The translations under genes and the position numbers were made by a program. This document shows positions 1 to 10,632 of a stretch of 64,000 bases of DNA, one piece after another; the first letter of the stretch is position 1; every line of letters begins with the position of its first letter. The notes below the pieces were generated by a model, which was given only the letters and a program-made list of their open reading frames with translations, was not told the origin of the DNA and did no database searches. This DNA is from Ignavibacterium sp. (GTDB lineage: Bacteria > Bacteroidota > Ignavibacteria > Ignavibacteriales > Ignavibacteriaceae), in NCBI RefSeq assembly GCF_025998815.1, contig NZ_AP026678.1, forward strand, positions 2,480,001-2,544,000, read 5' to 3'.

Positions 1-503
1 CAAAACTTTTGAGTGATGGTGATGTTAAAATTTATTTAAGCAAAACACACGCATCATTTATCACAGGTGATATTGAGTTCATCACAAGATTGATTGGTGA
101 AAAATATCCTGCTTACAACAGCGTTATTCCTTTGGAGAATGAAAATCTTTTAACAGTTGACCGCTCTGAATTACTTTCAACTGTAAAAAGAATGTTAATC
201 TTTTCATCAGGAACATCCAAGCAGGTTAAGTTTTCAATTTCAGCAAACAATCTAGAAATTTCAGCTGAGAATATTGATACTGGTTCTAATGCAGTTGAGA
301 ATGTTCAATGTGAATACAGCGGCGAAGCTATGGACATCGGATTTAATACAGCTTATGTGAATGATATTTTATCTCATATGGATTCTGAGAAAGTTATATT
401 TAAACTTCATTCACCAACAAAAGCTTGTATAATTGAACCAGACAAGACTTCAGAAAATGAAGAAGTAATGATGTTGTTAATGCCGGTAAGATTGAATAAT
501 TAA
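1..503 (+). CDS. dnaN: DNA polymerase III beta sliding clamp, 3' part (partial)
   Basis: C-terminal part of the replicative sliding clamp, the ring that holds DNA polymerase III on DNA. The reading frame is open to the left window edge (first full codon at base 3), so the N-terminal domain or domains lie outside. What remains, about 166 residues, matches clamp domains II and III: an FITRLIGEKYPAYNSVIP stretch, a VDRSELLSTVKRM helix, and the terminal LLMPVRLNN, like the MPMRL tail of other DnaN proteins. recF follows 21 bp downstream on the same strand, the usual dnaA-dnaN-recF-gyrB order near a replication origin. The TTG at base 9 is internal to the gene and is not a start. Confidence 0.95.
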   Translation, partial: KLLSDGDVKIYLSKTHASFITGDIEFITRLIGEKYPAYNSVIPLENENLLTVDRSELLSTVKRMLIFSSGTSKQVKFSISANNLEISAENIDTGSNAVENVQCEYSGEAMDIGFNTAYVNDILSHMDSEKVIFKLHSPTKACIIEPDKTSENEEVMMLLMPVRLNN

Positions 504-524
504 TTTTTTAGGATCCTCGTCGAA

Positions 525-1634
525 ATGATCCTTTCTTTAATGGAGCTTAGAAATTTCAGAAAACATATCAATACAAATCTCCGGTTTTCAGAAGGGTTGA
601 ATTACATCGTTGGTGGAAACGGCATCGGAAAAACTACTGTGCTTGAGGCAATTTATTTAATGTGTTCAACGAAAAGTTTTTACGCAAAAGATTTTGAAAT
701 GCTGAACTTTAATGCTTCAGAATTTGAAGTGAAAGGTTTGTTCAACGGAATTACTTCGGACAAGGTAAGAGTTTATTATAACTCCGCTGAATCAAAGAAA
801 TATTATTTTCTTAATGAAAAGCTTGTAAATAAATCTTCTGATGTAATCGGAAAATTTCCTGTTGTTACTCTTACTCCGGATGATCATTCAATTACGCAAG
901 GAGCTCCGGCAGAAAGAAGAAGATTTGTTGATTCGGTGATATCTCAGGCAAGTAAAGCTTATCTTAAAATTCTGATTGATTACAATAAAACATTAAAGCA
1001 TCGCGCAGTTGTTTTAGCAAAACTTTCGGAAAGAATAATTCCTTCTCTGCTTGATGAACTTGATGCCTGGACAGAAAATCTTATTAACAACGGAGCTGAA
1101 ATAATTTCTCATAGAAAAAATTTTATCAATAGCTTTAATGATTACCTTAAGCAATCATATTATAAGATTATGGGAAATGATGAATTGCCTGAAATAAAGT
1201 ATCAGACAATTGATGTTGATGATTCAGAAAATATTAAAATGAAACTAACAGAATTACTAATTCAGAATAAAGATAATGAAATAAGACGAGGCACCAATCT
1301 GATTGGTCCACATCGGGATGATTTTATTTTCGAGATTAATGGAATAAACTTAAAAACATTTGGTTCTCAGGGACAGAATAAAACTTTTCAAACAGTTTTA
1401 AGATTTGCAGAATTTTTTTATCTGAAAGATATCACCGGCAACACACCAATTTTTTTACTCGATGATGTTTTTGGTGAACTTGATGCTTTCAGAGCTTCAA
1501 AAGTAAGTGAATATCTTAAAGAAGTAGGACAAGCATTTATAACACTCACTGACTTTGCAAATTTCAAATACCTGAGTAAATCAGAAACAGATGTTGTGAT
1601 TAAACTTCAGGATGGCGAGCCCGTTTATGCCTGA
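525..1634 (+). CDS. recF: DNA replication and repair protein RecF
   Basis: SMC-like ATPase that helps load RecA at single-strand gaps and stalled forks. At 369 residues it has the normal RecF length. The Walker A loop GGNGIGKTT lies at about residues 30-38, an ABC-type signature region (FGSQGQNKTFQTVLRFAEF) follows near residue 280, and Walker B is IFLLDDVFGELD near residue 310. It sits 21 bp behind dnaN, and its last 23 bp overlap the next gene, which suggests translational coupling within an origin-proximal operon. Confidence 0.95.
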   Translation: MILSLMELRNFRKHINTNLRFSEGLNYIVGGNGIGKTTVLEAIYLMCSTKSFYAKDFEMLNFNASEFEVKGLFNGITSDKVRVYYNSAESKKYYFLNEKLVNKSSDVIGKFPVVTLTPDDHSITQGAPAERRRFVDSVISQASKAYLKILIDYNKTLKHRAVVLAKLSERIIPSLLDELDAWTENLINNGAEIISHRKNFINSFNDYLKQSYYKIMGNDELPEIKYQTIDVDDSENIKMKLTELLIQNKDNEIRRGTNLIGPHRDDFIFEINGINLKTFGSQGQNKTFQTVLRFAEFFYLKDITGNTPIFLLDDVFGELDAFRASKVSEYLKEVGQAFITLTDFANFKYLSKSETDVVIKLQDGEPVYA

Positions 1635-1917
1635 TTCATTTAAATCTATAAAAGAAATAATTGAATCATCTCCGGAGCTGAAGAACATTAAACAACTTAT
1701 AGACGACGGAGATATTGTTAAAGATTTTCACAAAATATTTCCTGAATTCAAAACTGTGGTTAAAGCTGTAAAGTGTATTAAACAAACTTTAACATTGAAA
1801 TCAGATAATCCGACAGTTCGGAATGAACTTAAATTCCGCGAGAAAGAAATTATAGAAAAAATTAATTCATTCTATAAACAAGAAAGAGTAACAAGAATAA
1901 AGTTTTCAAATAAGTAA
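1612..1917 (+). CDS. DUF721 / DciA-like protein
   Basis: Small basic protein of 101 residues with the DUF721 pattern: an N-terminal helix region followed by the strand LTLKSDNPTVRNELKFREKEIIEKIN. Family knowledge: DciA is the ancestral loader or partner of the replicative helicase DnaB in bacteria without DnaC or DnaI, and it is often found between recF and gyrB, as here. The ATG at 1612 overlaps recF by 23 bp. An in-frame ATG at 1627, just before the recF stop, is an equally plausible start. It lies 9 bp ahead of gyrB. The helicase-loading role is inferred from family and position. Confidence 0.75.
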   Translation: MASPFMPDSFKSIKEIIESSPELKNIKQLIDDGDIVKDFHKIFPEFKTVVKAVKCIKQTLTLKSDNPTVRNELKFREKEIIEKINSFYKQERVTRIKFSNK

Positions 1918-3924
<2,007 letters not shown>

Positions 3925-3953
3925 TTAACTATTTCAAACACGATTGAATTAAA

Positions 3954-6440
3954 ATGACAACAATATTTGAAAAAATTGTACCCGTTACTTTAGAAGAGGA
4001 AATGAAATCCTCTTACATTGATTATGCAATGAGCGTTATAGTTGCCCGTGCTTTACCGGATGTTCGTGATGGACTAAAACCAGTTCATCGTCGTGTTTTA
4101 TTCGGAATGCATGAACTTGGACTTGCATACAACAGACCTTATAAAAAATCAGCAAGAATAGTTGGAGAAGTTCTCGGTAAATATCATCCCCACGGCGATA
4201 GCGCTGTTTATGATACAATGGTAAGAATGGTTCAGGATTTCTCTCTTCGTTATCCTTTGGTTGATGGACAGGGAAATTTCGGATCAATTGATGGCGATTC
4301 ACCGGCAGCAATGAGATACACAGAAGCACGTCTCGCCAGAATTTCAGAAGAGATGCTGCGCGACCTTGATAAAAACACTGTTGATTTTGGTCCGAACTTC
4401 GATGACTCTCTTCAGGAGCCGCTTGTTCTTCCATCTTATTTACCAAATCTACTTGTAAATGGCTCAAGTGGAATTGCTGTAGGAATGGCCACAAACATTC
4501 CCCCTCATAATCTTAATGAAGTTATTGATGGATTGGTTGCGCTGATTGATAATCCAAAACTTACTTCTGCTGATTTGATGAAATATGTTAAAGCACCAGA
4601 TTTTCCGACAGGGGGAATAATTTATGGTTATGAAGGAGTTAAGGAAGCTTACACAACTGGCAGAGGAAGAATTCTTCTTCGTGCAAAAGCAAATGTTGAA
4701 ACATTAAAGAACGATAGAGAAAATATTATCATCACAGAAATTCCTTACCAGGTTAATAAATCTAATCTTATTGAGAAGATAGCGGAACTTGTTCGTGAAG
4801 GGAAGATTAATGACATATCAAATATCAGAGACGAGTCAGACAGAGATGGCTTAAGAATAGTAATTGAACTGAAACGTGATGCTCAACCAACTGTTGTGCT
4901 TAATCAACTTTACAAGCATACACAAATGCAGGTTACTTTCGGAGTAATAATGCTCGCTTTGGTTCATGGAGTTCCGAAAGTACTCACACTTCAGGAAATG
5001 ATGCAGCACTTCCTCGATCACAGAATGGATGTGCTGATAAGAAGAACTAAATTTGAATTAGATGCTGCCGAAAAACGCGCTCACATTCTTGAAGGTTATA
5101 TAATTGCCCTTGATAATATTGATGAAGTAATTGAAACGATTAAAAAATCCAAAGATGTTGAGACCGCTAAAAACAATTTGATGAAGCGATTCAGGTTAAG
5201 CGAGATTCAGGCAAAAGCAATACTTGATATGCGTCTCCAGCGTCTTACCGGACTTGAAAGAAAGAAGATAGAAGACGAATACAAAGAAACAATAAAGCTG
5301 ATCGAAAAACTTCGCGGAATACTTGACAGCGAAAAGAAAAGAAAGCAAATCATTAAAGAAGAACTCATTGCATTAAAGGAAAGATACGGCGACGAAAGAA
5401 GAACAGATATAATCAAAGACTACAAAGAATTTTCGCTCGAAGATATAATTGCAGAAGAAGATGTTGTTGTAACCATTTCGCATCAGGGATTTATTAAACG
5501 CTTTCCTGTAAGTGGCTACAGAAAACAAGCAAGAGGTGGAAAAGGCGTAACAGGTGTTGGAACAAAAGAAGATGATTTTATTGAGCATATGTTCGTAGCA
5601 TCCACTCATCAATATATTCTTTTCTTTACCGACAGAGGAAGATGCTATTGGTTAAAAGTTCATGAAATTCCAGAAGGTGGAAGAACAGCTCGTGGCAGGT
5701 CAATAGTAAATCTTCTTGAAAAAGATAAAGAAGAAAACATTACTGCATTTGTCGCAGTGAAAGAATTCCGCGACGATCAATATCTGATGATGGTTACTGA
5801 ACAAGGAACAGTTAAAAAAACAGTTCTTTCGGCTTATGGAAATGTTCGTAAGGGTGGTATAAATGCAATCAATCTTGTTCCCGGTGATAAATTGATTGAA
5901 GTTAAAATGACCGACGGAAACAACGATATTGTTATCGGAACAAGAAACGGATTTGCAATTCGCTTCCACGAAAAAGATGTTCGTGATATGGGAAGAACAG
6001 CAACCGGTGTTCGCGGAATAAAATTAACCAAAGGCGATAAAGTTGTTGGACTGCTTGTGATTCGTCATCCGCAAACAAGCGTACTTGTTGTAACTGAAAA
6101 AGGTTATGGAAAACGTTCGGATATAAATGATTACAGAATTACAAAGCGTGGCGGAAAAGGAGTTATTACTGTTAAGACTACGGACAAAGTCGGAAAAATG
6201 ATTGCGATGATGGAAGTTGTTGATAAAGATGAATTGGTAATAATATCAACACAAGGAATGGTTATCAGACAAAGCGTTAAAGATATTCGTGTGATGGGAA
6301 GAAACACTCAGGGCGTAAGAGTTATCCGATTAAATGAAGGAGACTCAATTGCTGATATCGCAAGAGTAATTCCGGAAGATGAAGATGTAAATGGTAATGG
6401 AAACGGAAATGGTAAAAGCAGCAATGGTGAGTTGGTTTAG
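3954..6440 (+). CDS. gyrA: DNA gyrase subunit A
   Basis: DNA cleavage and wrapping subunit of gyrase, 828 residues. The winged-helix core carries [18 protein letters not shown] and the catalytic tyrosine in [10 protein letters not shown]. The C-terminal beta-pinwheel has a GyrA-box-like KQARGGKG, which separates it from ParC. The protein ends in an acidic and Gly-Asn repeat tail ([11 protein letters not shown]). It is the last gene of the dnaN-recF-DUF721-gyrB-gyrA block, with a strong hairpin terminator directly after it. Confidence 0.97.
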   Translation: MTTIFEKIVPVTLEEEMKSSYIDYAMSVIVARALPDVRDGLKPVHRRVLFGMHELGLAYNRPYKKSARIVGEVLGKYHPHGDSAVYDTMVRMVQDFSLRYPLVDGQGNFGSIDGDSPAAMRYTEARLARISEEMLRDLDKNTVDFGPNFDDSLQEPLVLPSYLPNLLVNGSSGIAVGMATNIPPHNLNEVIDGLVALIDNPKLTSADLMKYVKAPDFPTGGIIYGYEGVKEAYTTGRGRILLRAKANVETLKNDRENIIITEIPYQVNKSNLIEKIAELVREGKINDISNIRDESDRDGLRIVIELKRDAQPTVVLNQLYKHTQMQVTFGVIMLALVHGVPKVLTLQEMMQHFLDHRMDVLIRRTKFELDAAEKRAHILEGYIIALDNIDEVIETIKKSKDVETAKNNLMKRFRLSEIQAKAILDMRLQRLTGLERKKIEDEYKETIKLIEKLRGILDSEKKRKQIIKEELIALKERYGDERRTDIIKDYKEFSLEDIIAEEDVVVTISHQGFIKRFPVSGYRKQARGGKGVTGVGTKEDDFIEHMFVASTHQYILFFTDRGRCYWLKVHEIPEGGRTARGRSIVNLLEKDKEENITAFVAVKEFRDDQYLMMVTEQGTVKKTVLSAYGNVRKGGINAINLVPGDKLIEVKMTDGNNDIVIGTRNGFAIRFHEKDVRDMGRTATGVRGIKLTKGDKVVGLLVIRHPQTSVLVVTEKGYGKRSDINDYRITKRGGKGVITVKTTDKVGKMIAMMEVVDKDELVIISTQGMVIRQSVKDIRVMGRNTQGVRVIRLNEGDSIADIARVIPEDEDVNGNGNGNGKSSNGELV

Positions 6441-6453
6441 TTGGAATTAAAAA

Positions 6454-6487
6454 AAAATAAGGCGAGTATCAACTCGCCTTTTTTGTT
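6454..6487 (+). terminator. Rho-independent terminator after gyrA
   Basis: GGCGAGT/ACTCGCC stem (6461-6478) with a short loop, preceded by an A-run and followed by a T-run. It closes the replication block and could act in both directions. Confidence 0.9.
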
Positions 6488-6591
6488 TTAAAAAGTTCTT
6501 TCGGAATATTTCTGAATATTGAAATACGAAGGTTACCTGTTTCTCCAGTTACGATACTTCCCTTCTGAATTCCATTAAGCGGATTGATTAA
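6469..6591 (-). pseudogene. Possible gene remnant downstream of gyrA
   Basis: A minus-strand frame of about 40 codons is open between in-frame stops and reads like protein (NPLNGIQKGSIVTGETGNL, then RISIFRNIPKELFK), but I see no start codon and its end runs into the gyrA terminator. I do not recognise a family. It may be the tail of a lost gene or chance. Confidence 0.2.
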
Positions 6592-6602
6592 TTATAAATC
6601 AA

Positions 6603-7487
6603 TTAGATTCCAAACAATCTCATAACAATAAAAATAATTATTCCGAAAGTTGCGCCGAGATAAATCCATCGAATAAATTTTCTTCCTTCTTCATTTCGGG
6701 AATTCAAAAATCTTAGCGCAGAATAAACAATAGAAATGTCCATTATTCCGATGGGTATTAAATAAATTGTTTGAAACCAATTTAATAAGAATGGAATAAT
6801 TGAAAGAATGACAACCAAAAAGAAAATAATAACACTTAATTTAATTGCAGCAGTTCTGCCATAAATAATTGCAAAGGATTTTGAACCAATAAGCTCATCG
6901 CCTTTTACATCCATTGCATCTGCTGCTATTTCTTCTCCCAGATCAATAAGTGCGGCAATCAATCCAAAGAATAAAACCATTTTATGAAAAGACAAATCAA
7001 CGCTTGCACCACCATAAATGAAAGTCATTCCAACAGAAAAACTTACCATCAGGTTGCCTGGCAATCCGCTCTTCTTGAAAAAACGATTGTAAAGAAATCC
7101 TATTAGCGCCAGGATAATTGAAATTATAAATGTAGCAATACTAATAAAATAACTTAATGCAATTCCTATCAATAGCAGAATTAATGAGAAGAACAGAGCT
7201 TCATTTGGTGTAACAAGATTTGAAGGAATTGGACGATGTGGTGCATTTATTTTGTCCGTTTCAACATCGAAGTAATCATTCATTACCAGTATTGATGCAG
7301 AAATTAAAAACACAGACAAAAATCCAAATACAGTTACTGGAATTGAAGCAAACTGACCGAGTGCTAACAACTGTCCCATCACAACGCAAACTCCTGCAGA
7401 GAAAGGAAGTTCAAGGCGGATAAGTGTTAGCAGTCCTTTAATTTTGTTCAGATTAAATGGGCATGAATGATGTACTCGGAATCTCAT
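6603..7487 (-). CDS. UbiA-family prenyltransferase
   Basis: Integral membrane aromatic or polyprenyl transferase of 294 residues with about eight hydrophobic segments. The first Asp-rich motif NDYFDVETD is at residues 70-78 and the second, with DAMDVKGDE, near residue 190. Together they bind the Mg-prenyl diphosphate. The family includes menaquinone, heme O and geranylgeranylglyceryl-phosphate transferases, and the substrate cannot be told from the sequence alone. Its ATG overlaps the rsgA stop codon by 4 bp (ATGA), so the two genes are probably translationally coupled. The N-terminal ten residues before the hydrophobic region may be an artefact of start choice. Confidence 0.85.
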   Translation of the reverse strand: MRFRVHHSCPFNLNKIKGLLTLIRLELPFSAGVCVVMGQLLALGQFASIPVTVFGFLSVFLISASILVMNDYFDVETDKINAPHRPIPSNLVTPNEALFFSLILLLIGIALSYFISIATFIISIILALIGFLYNRFFKKSGLPGNLMVSFSVGMTFIYGGASVDLSFHKMVLFFGLIAALIDLGEEIAADAMDVKGDELIGSKSFAIIYGRTAAIKLSVIIFFLVVILSIIPFLLNWFQTIYLIPIGIMDISIVYSALRFLNSRNEEGRKFIRWIYLGATFGIIIFIVMRLFGI

Positions 7488-8557
7488 CTCCCCTTCATCT
7501 TCTTTACATCTCTCATAGTTGAATGAAAGAACTTGCCGAACTTTTTATCCTTCTCTCTCTTTTCTATGTATGACATTTCATTGTATTGCGACTCTTTATA
7601 AATTTTTATGTAATTGTTGTATCTCTCTTGTGAAATATCTCCTTTATCCACGGCTTCCAGAACTGCACAGCCGGCTTCGACAGTGTGAGTGCAGTCTTTG
7701 TATTTACACTGATCTGACAGTTCATCAATTTCATTGAATGTATCACCAAGTCCCGACTCATTAGAAATTACTCCGAGTTCCCGCATTCCGGGATTATCAA
7801 TTATTATTGCTCCGTTTTCAAGAATAATAAGTTCACGGCGGGTTGTTGTGTGCTTTCCCCTTCCGTCTTTTTCTCTTATCGGCTGTGTCTTGAAAAGATC
7901 TTGTTGAATTAAATTATTCAGCAAAGTGGTTTTACCAACACCGGATGAACCAAGAAGGCAATAAGTTTTAAATGGTTCAAAGAATGTTTTAATATTTTCG
8001 ATATCGCTTGCGTTGTTATTGCTAAAAGTTGTAATGGTAACATCCGGAAGAATTTTACAGATGTCATTTTTCTTTTGATCAATTTCTTCTGCACTTATAA
8101 GATCGCTTTTACTTAAGAATACTGCTGGATTTATTTTGCCTTCGTTTATCATAACAAGGTAGCGTTCGAGTCTTCTCAAATTGAAATTTGAATCGAGCGA
8201 TTGCATAATGATTGCAGTATCAATATTTGCGGCGATAAGTTGGTACTCAACTTTTTTGCCAGACGCTTTTCTTTTTAGTAACGATTTACGCGGAAGGATA
8301 TCGTGAATAATTGCCAGTTCATCATCATCGAACAACTGCGCATAAACAAAATCACCAACAGCAGGTAAATCAAGCGAGTCCTCTGAATGATATAAAAACT
8401 TCCCTGTAAGCTCAGCATAAATATCTTTTTCACCGTTTGAAACAACAAAGCTGTTTTTATTTACGCTTATTACTCTTACAATTTTAAAATCAGTTTTTGA
8501 TAAATCAATTCTTTCTTTAAACCAATTATCGAAGCCGAGATTTTGTAGGTTGTTCAT
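7484..8557 (-). CDS. rsgA: Ribosome small-subunit-dependent GTPase A (RsgA/YjeQ)
   Basis: Circularly permuted GTPase that checks late maturation of the 30S subunit. An OB-fold N-terminus (to about residue 95) is followed by the G4-type SKSD (149-152) ahead of the G1 loop GSSGVGKT (203-210), the order typical of permuted GTPases. DNPGMREL is the G3 region, and a Cys/His zinc site (CKYKDCTHTVEAGC) is near residue 288. The length of 357 residues fits. It is the first gene of a two-gene minus-strand unit with the prenyltransferase. Confidence 0.93.
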   Translation of the reverse strand: MNNLQNLGFDNWFKERIDLSKTDFKIVRVISVNKNSFVVSNGEKDIYAELTGKFLYHSEDSLDLPAVGDFVYAQLFDDDELAIIHDILPRKSLLKRKASGKKVEYQLIAANIDTAIIMQSLDSNFNLRRLERYLVMINEGKINPAVFLSKSDLISAEEIDQKKNDICKILPDVTITTFSNNNASDIENIKTFFEPFKTYCLLGSSGVGKTTLLNNLIQQDLFKTQPIREKDGRGKHTTTRRELIILENGAIIIDNPGMRELGVISNESGLGDTFNEIDELSDQCKYKDCTHTVEAGCAVLEAVDKGDISQERYNNYIKIYKESQYNEMSYIEKREKDKKFGKFFHSTMRDVKKMKGR

Positions 8558-8652
8558 TATTTTAAACCATCACTTGCATACAATAAATAATTCTCTCCAT
8601 CAAACTTCCCAATTCTTTCTAAAGAAAAAAACAAGGAGGAAATAATTTTTAA

Positions 8653-9227
8653 CCCACGACTTCAGTCGTGGGAACCAAACACAGAATTTTTTCATAAAGA
8701 AACCGATTCATCGGTTTTCTACACTCAAACCAAACTTCTCAGCAAACCGCCTGTATTCTTCTGCGTAACTAATCTTCTTGTGGTGCTCTTTCTGATTGGC
8801 TATATACTTTCTTACCTCATTGATCATCGACTCACTTACAGAAAAAGCCCCGTGGCCGGTTTGCCAGGCAAATTTAGCTTTCAAAAATTTACTTTGATTT
8901 ATCCAGTGGGAAGAATTTCCTTTTATATTCTTTACAATTTCAGCAAGCGAATAATTTTGATTTTGTAAAAATGAAATGTGAATGTGGTCTGCAGTTCCGT
9001 TAATTATATCAACATTACAATCAAAATCTTTTTCAAGCAGATTTCTGATATGATTGTATAGTTGATTCTCAAAGGACTGATTTATTAGCGGAAATCTTTC
9101 TTTTGTTCCGAAAATCAGATGAATCCATATTTTAGTTAGTGAGTGTGGCATATTATTATGTAAAACGGTTGAAACCGTTGAAATGTAATTAGTATTTCAT
9201 TTTATACCCACGGATAAATCCGTGGGT
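8653..9227 (-). mobile_element. IS200-like / RAYT element bounded by nested palindromes
   Basis: A single HUH transposase gene lies inside two symmetric pairs of palindromes. The outer pair is a CCCACGAC/GTCGTGGG hairpin (8653-8672) and ACCCACGGAT/ATCCGTGGGT (9206-9227). The inner pair is AAACCGA/TCGGTTT (8700-8717) and AACGGTT/AACCGTT (9164-9179). This is the expected form of REP-associated or IS200/IS605-like elements, which mobilise as single-stranded DNA and recognise hairpins at their ends. The exact element ends are inferred. Confidence 0.65.
8708..9151 (-). CDS. REP-associated tyrosine transposase (Y1_Tnp, IS200-like)
   Basis: HUH single-strand transposase of 147 residues, a typical length for TnpA of IS200 or short RAYT proteins. 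The HUH metal motif is HIH (residues 56-58, in ADHIHISF), and the catalytic tyrosine is probably Y116 in EVRKYIANQKEHH. The core is intact, so the protein may be active. The stop codon lies within the inner hairpin at 8700-8717. The partner gene tnpB is absent. Confidence 0.88.
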   Translation of the reverse strand: MPHSLTKIWIHLIFGTKERFPLINQSFENQLYNHIRNLLEKDFDCNVDIINGTADHIHISFLQNQNYSLAEIVKNIKGNSSHWINQSKFLKAKFAWQTGHGAFSVSESMINEVRKYIANQKEHHKKISYAEEYRRFAEKFGLSVENR

Positions 9228-9333
9228 TACAATTTATACGTTAAAAGTTAACCAAAGCTAATAGCTTCTCTATTAAACTTCTCAATTCTTCCCAAAGAAA
9301 ACAACGGTTTAAAACAATAAGCCGCAGATCAAC

Positions 9334-10326
9334 TTATTCTGGATCTCCTTCCTGTACACCTGAAGGGGTTTGGGATTTTACCGGTTCTAATGTTTTTAAA
9401 TATTTATAAATTGCAATCAGGTCACTTTCGTTCAGTCTGCTGAAAGCTCCCCAAGGCATCGGCGACCCCTGGATCATTCTCCCTGCCTGAAATCTTTTTA
9501 CAAAAGCATCTTGAGTCCAAAAAGCAATTCTTCCGGTCCCTTTGTCAGGAGTTAGATTAGGACTTACAATATGTTTACCCGGAATTATTTTTCCGTTTTC
9601 ATCAAGCACCTCAAATTGCATATTACCTGCATAATCTACCCCGATATATGAGCCATCTGTCATATCGCGTTTTGTATGACAGCCCCTGCAATTAGCAACA
9701 CTACCTGCAAGGTACTTACCATATTCCGCTGTTGAATCAGGTTCGGGTGAAGGAGGAACGACTCCATCTCCCATTGGTTTTATCATCCCAAATGCTTTAA
9801 TAATTTTTCCTAAAAAGCTCCACTCATTCTGCGGGACAGAATTATTAACCGCAGGCTCTGAACGTAAATAAGAAATTATTGCAGTTAGATCTTCATCACT
9901 TAAATCATAAAAAGGCATAAAGTCAAGAAGCGCATGTCCGTTTCGTTTTACTCCATATCTCAAAGTCCTTGCTAATTCTCCATCGGTATATGAACCAATT
10001 CCCGTGTTTTTATCTGATGTAATATTCGGAGAATAAATATTCCCTATTGGCAAAGCAAAAAGATAGCCTCCACTTAATGGCACCACTTCACCCGCTTCGA
10101 CTCGTTTAAATTCATTTGCTGTTGAGTGGCAGTATGCACAATGTGCCGGACCGTAAACAAGATATTTACCTCTTGCAATTACAGAAGAATCTTTGCTGGC
10201 AGTAATTTCAGGATAAGGTGCATCGAATGTTGATTCGGGTCGGATAAGAGCATAAAGAATAAACAGAACAATGACCGATACCAAGGTTATAGTAAACCAT
10301 TTCAGAATTTTAAAGAATTTTTTCAT
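9334..10326 (-). CDS. Membrane-anchored di-heme cytochrome c
   Basis: Protein of 330 residues with one N-terminal membrane segment (about 8-28) and two class I cytochrome c domains. The heme-binding CxxCH motifs are CAYCH (63-67) and CRGCH (213-217). Downstream segments such as PFYDLSDEDLTAIISYLRS and FSRLNESDLIAIYKYLKTL are the C-terminal helices typical of each domain, with nearby Met residues as possible distal ligands. It resembles the cytochrome subunits that pass electrons from periplasmic dehydrogenases to the respiratory chain. No dehydrogenase is next to it, so the partner is unknown. Confidence 0.88.
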   Translation of the reverse strand: MKKFFKILKWFTITLVSVIVLFILYALIRPESTFDAPYPEITASKDSSVIARGKYLVYGPAHCAYCHSTANEFKRVEAGEVVPLSGGYLFALPIGNIYSPNITSDKNTGIGSYTDGELARTLRYGVKRNGHALLDFMPFYDLSDEDLTAIISYLRSEPAVNNSVPQNEWSFLGKIIKAFGMIKPMGDGVVPPSPEPDSTAEYGKYLAGSVANCRGCHTKRDMTDGSYIGVDYAGNMQFEVLDENGKIIPGKHIVSPNLTPDKGTGRIAFWTQDAFVKRFQAGRMIQGSPMPWGAFSRLNESDLIAIYKYLKTLEPVKSQTPSGVQEGDPE

Positions 10327-10546
10327 TCTGGTTGCCTCCTTAGAATGATAAATGATGAATGATGTTTTAATTAAGAAAAGAACTGAAGTAGCGGTTTCAT
10401 TGCTAAAGTGATATTGTAAAATTTCAGCGCAAAAACTAAGAAGGCAGAAACTTATTTACAAATGCTTTAGCAAATGATTTTTTATAAACGAGGAATAAAA
10501 TAAGCGGTTGACTGAATTTTCTGTTCAAACAAAATAGCGGTTAATG
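10327..10546. other. Intergenic stretch upstream of the cytochrome gene
   Basis: Together with the clpB terminator this is a gap of about 300 bp. It holds AT-rich sequence, the presumed promoter of the minus-strand cytochrome and its AAGGAGG-like ribosome binding site just before the ATG (10327-10345). I see no gene or clear repeat. Confidence 0.5.
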
Positions 10547-10582
10547 ACAAAAAAAACCGCAGAAGATTTTCTCCTGCGGTTA
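10547..10582 (-). terminator. Rho-independent terminator after clpB
   Basis: On the minus strand an AACCGCAG/CTGCGGTT stem (10555-10581), lengthened by AGA/TCT pairs, is followed by an eight-base T-run. It lies about 50 bp past the clpB stop. Confidence 0.88.
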
Positions 10583-10632
10583 AATAGTTTTTAGGAACAG
10601 CAATACGGTATCAGGAATCGAGACTCAAGTAT

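Noticed and set aside
4036-6031. Several minus-strand reading frames within gyrA
   Set aside because: Shadows of a strongly coding plus-strand gene, with no start signals or recognisable protein features.
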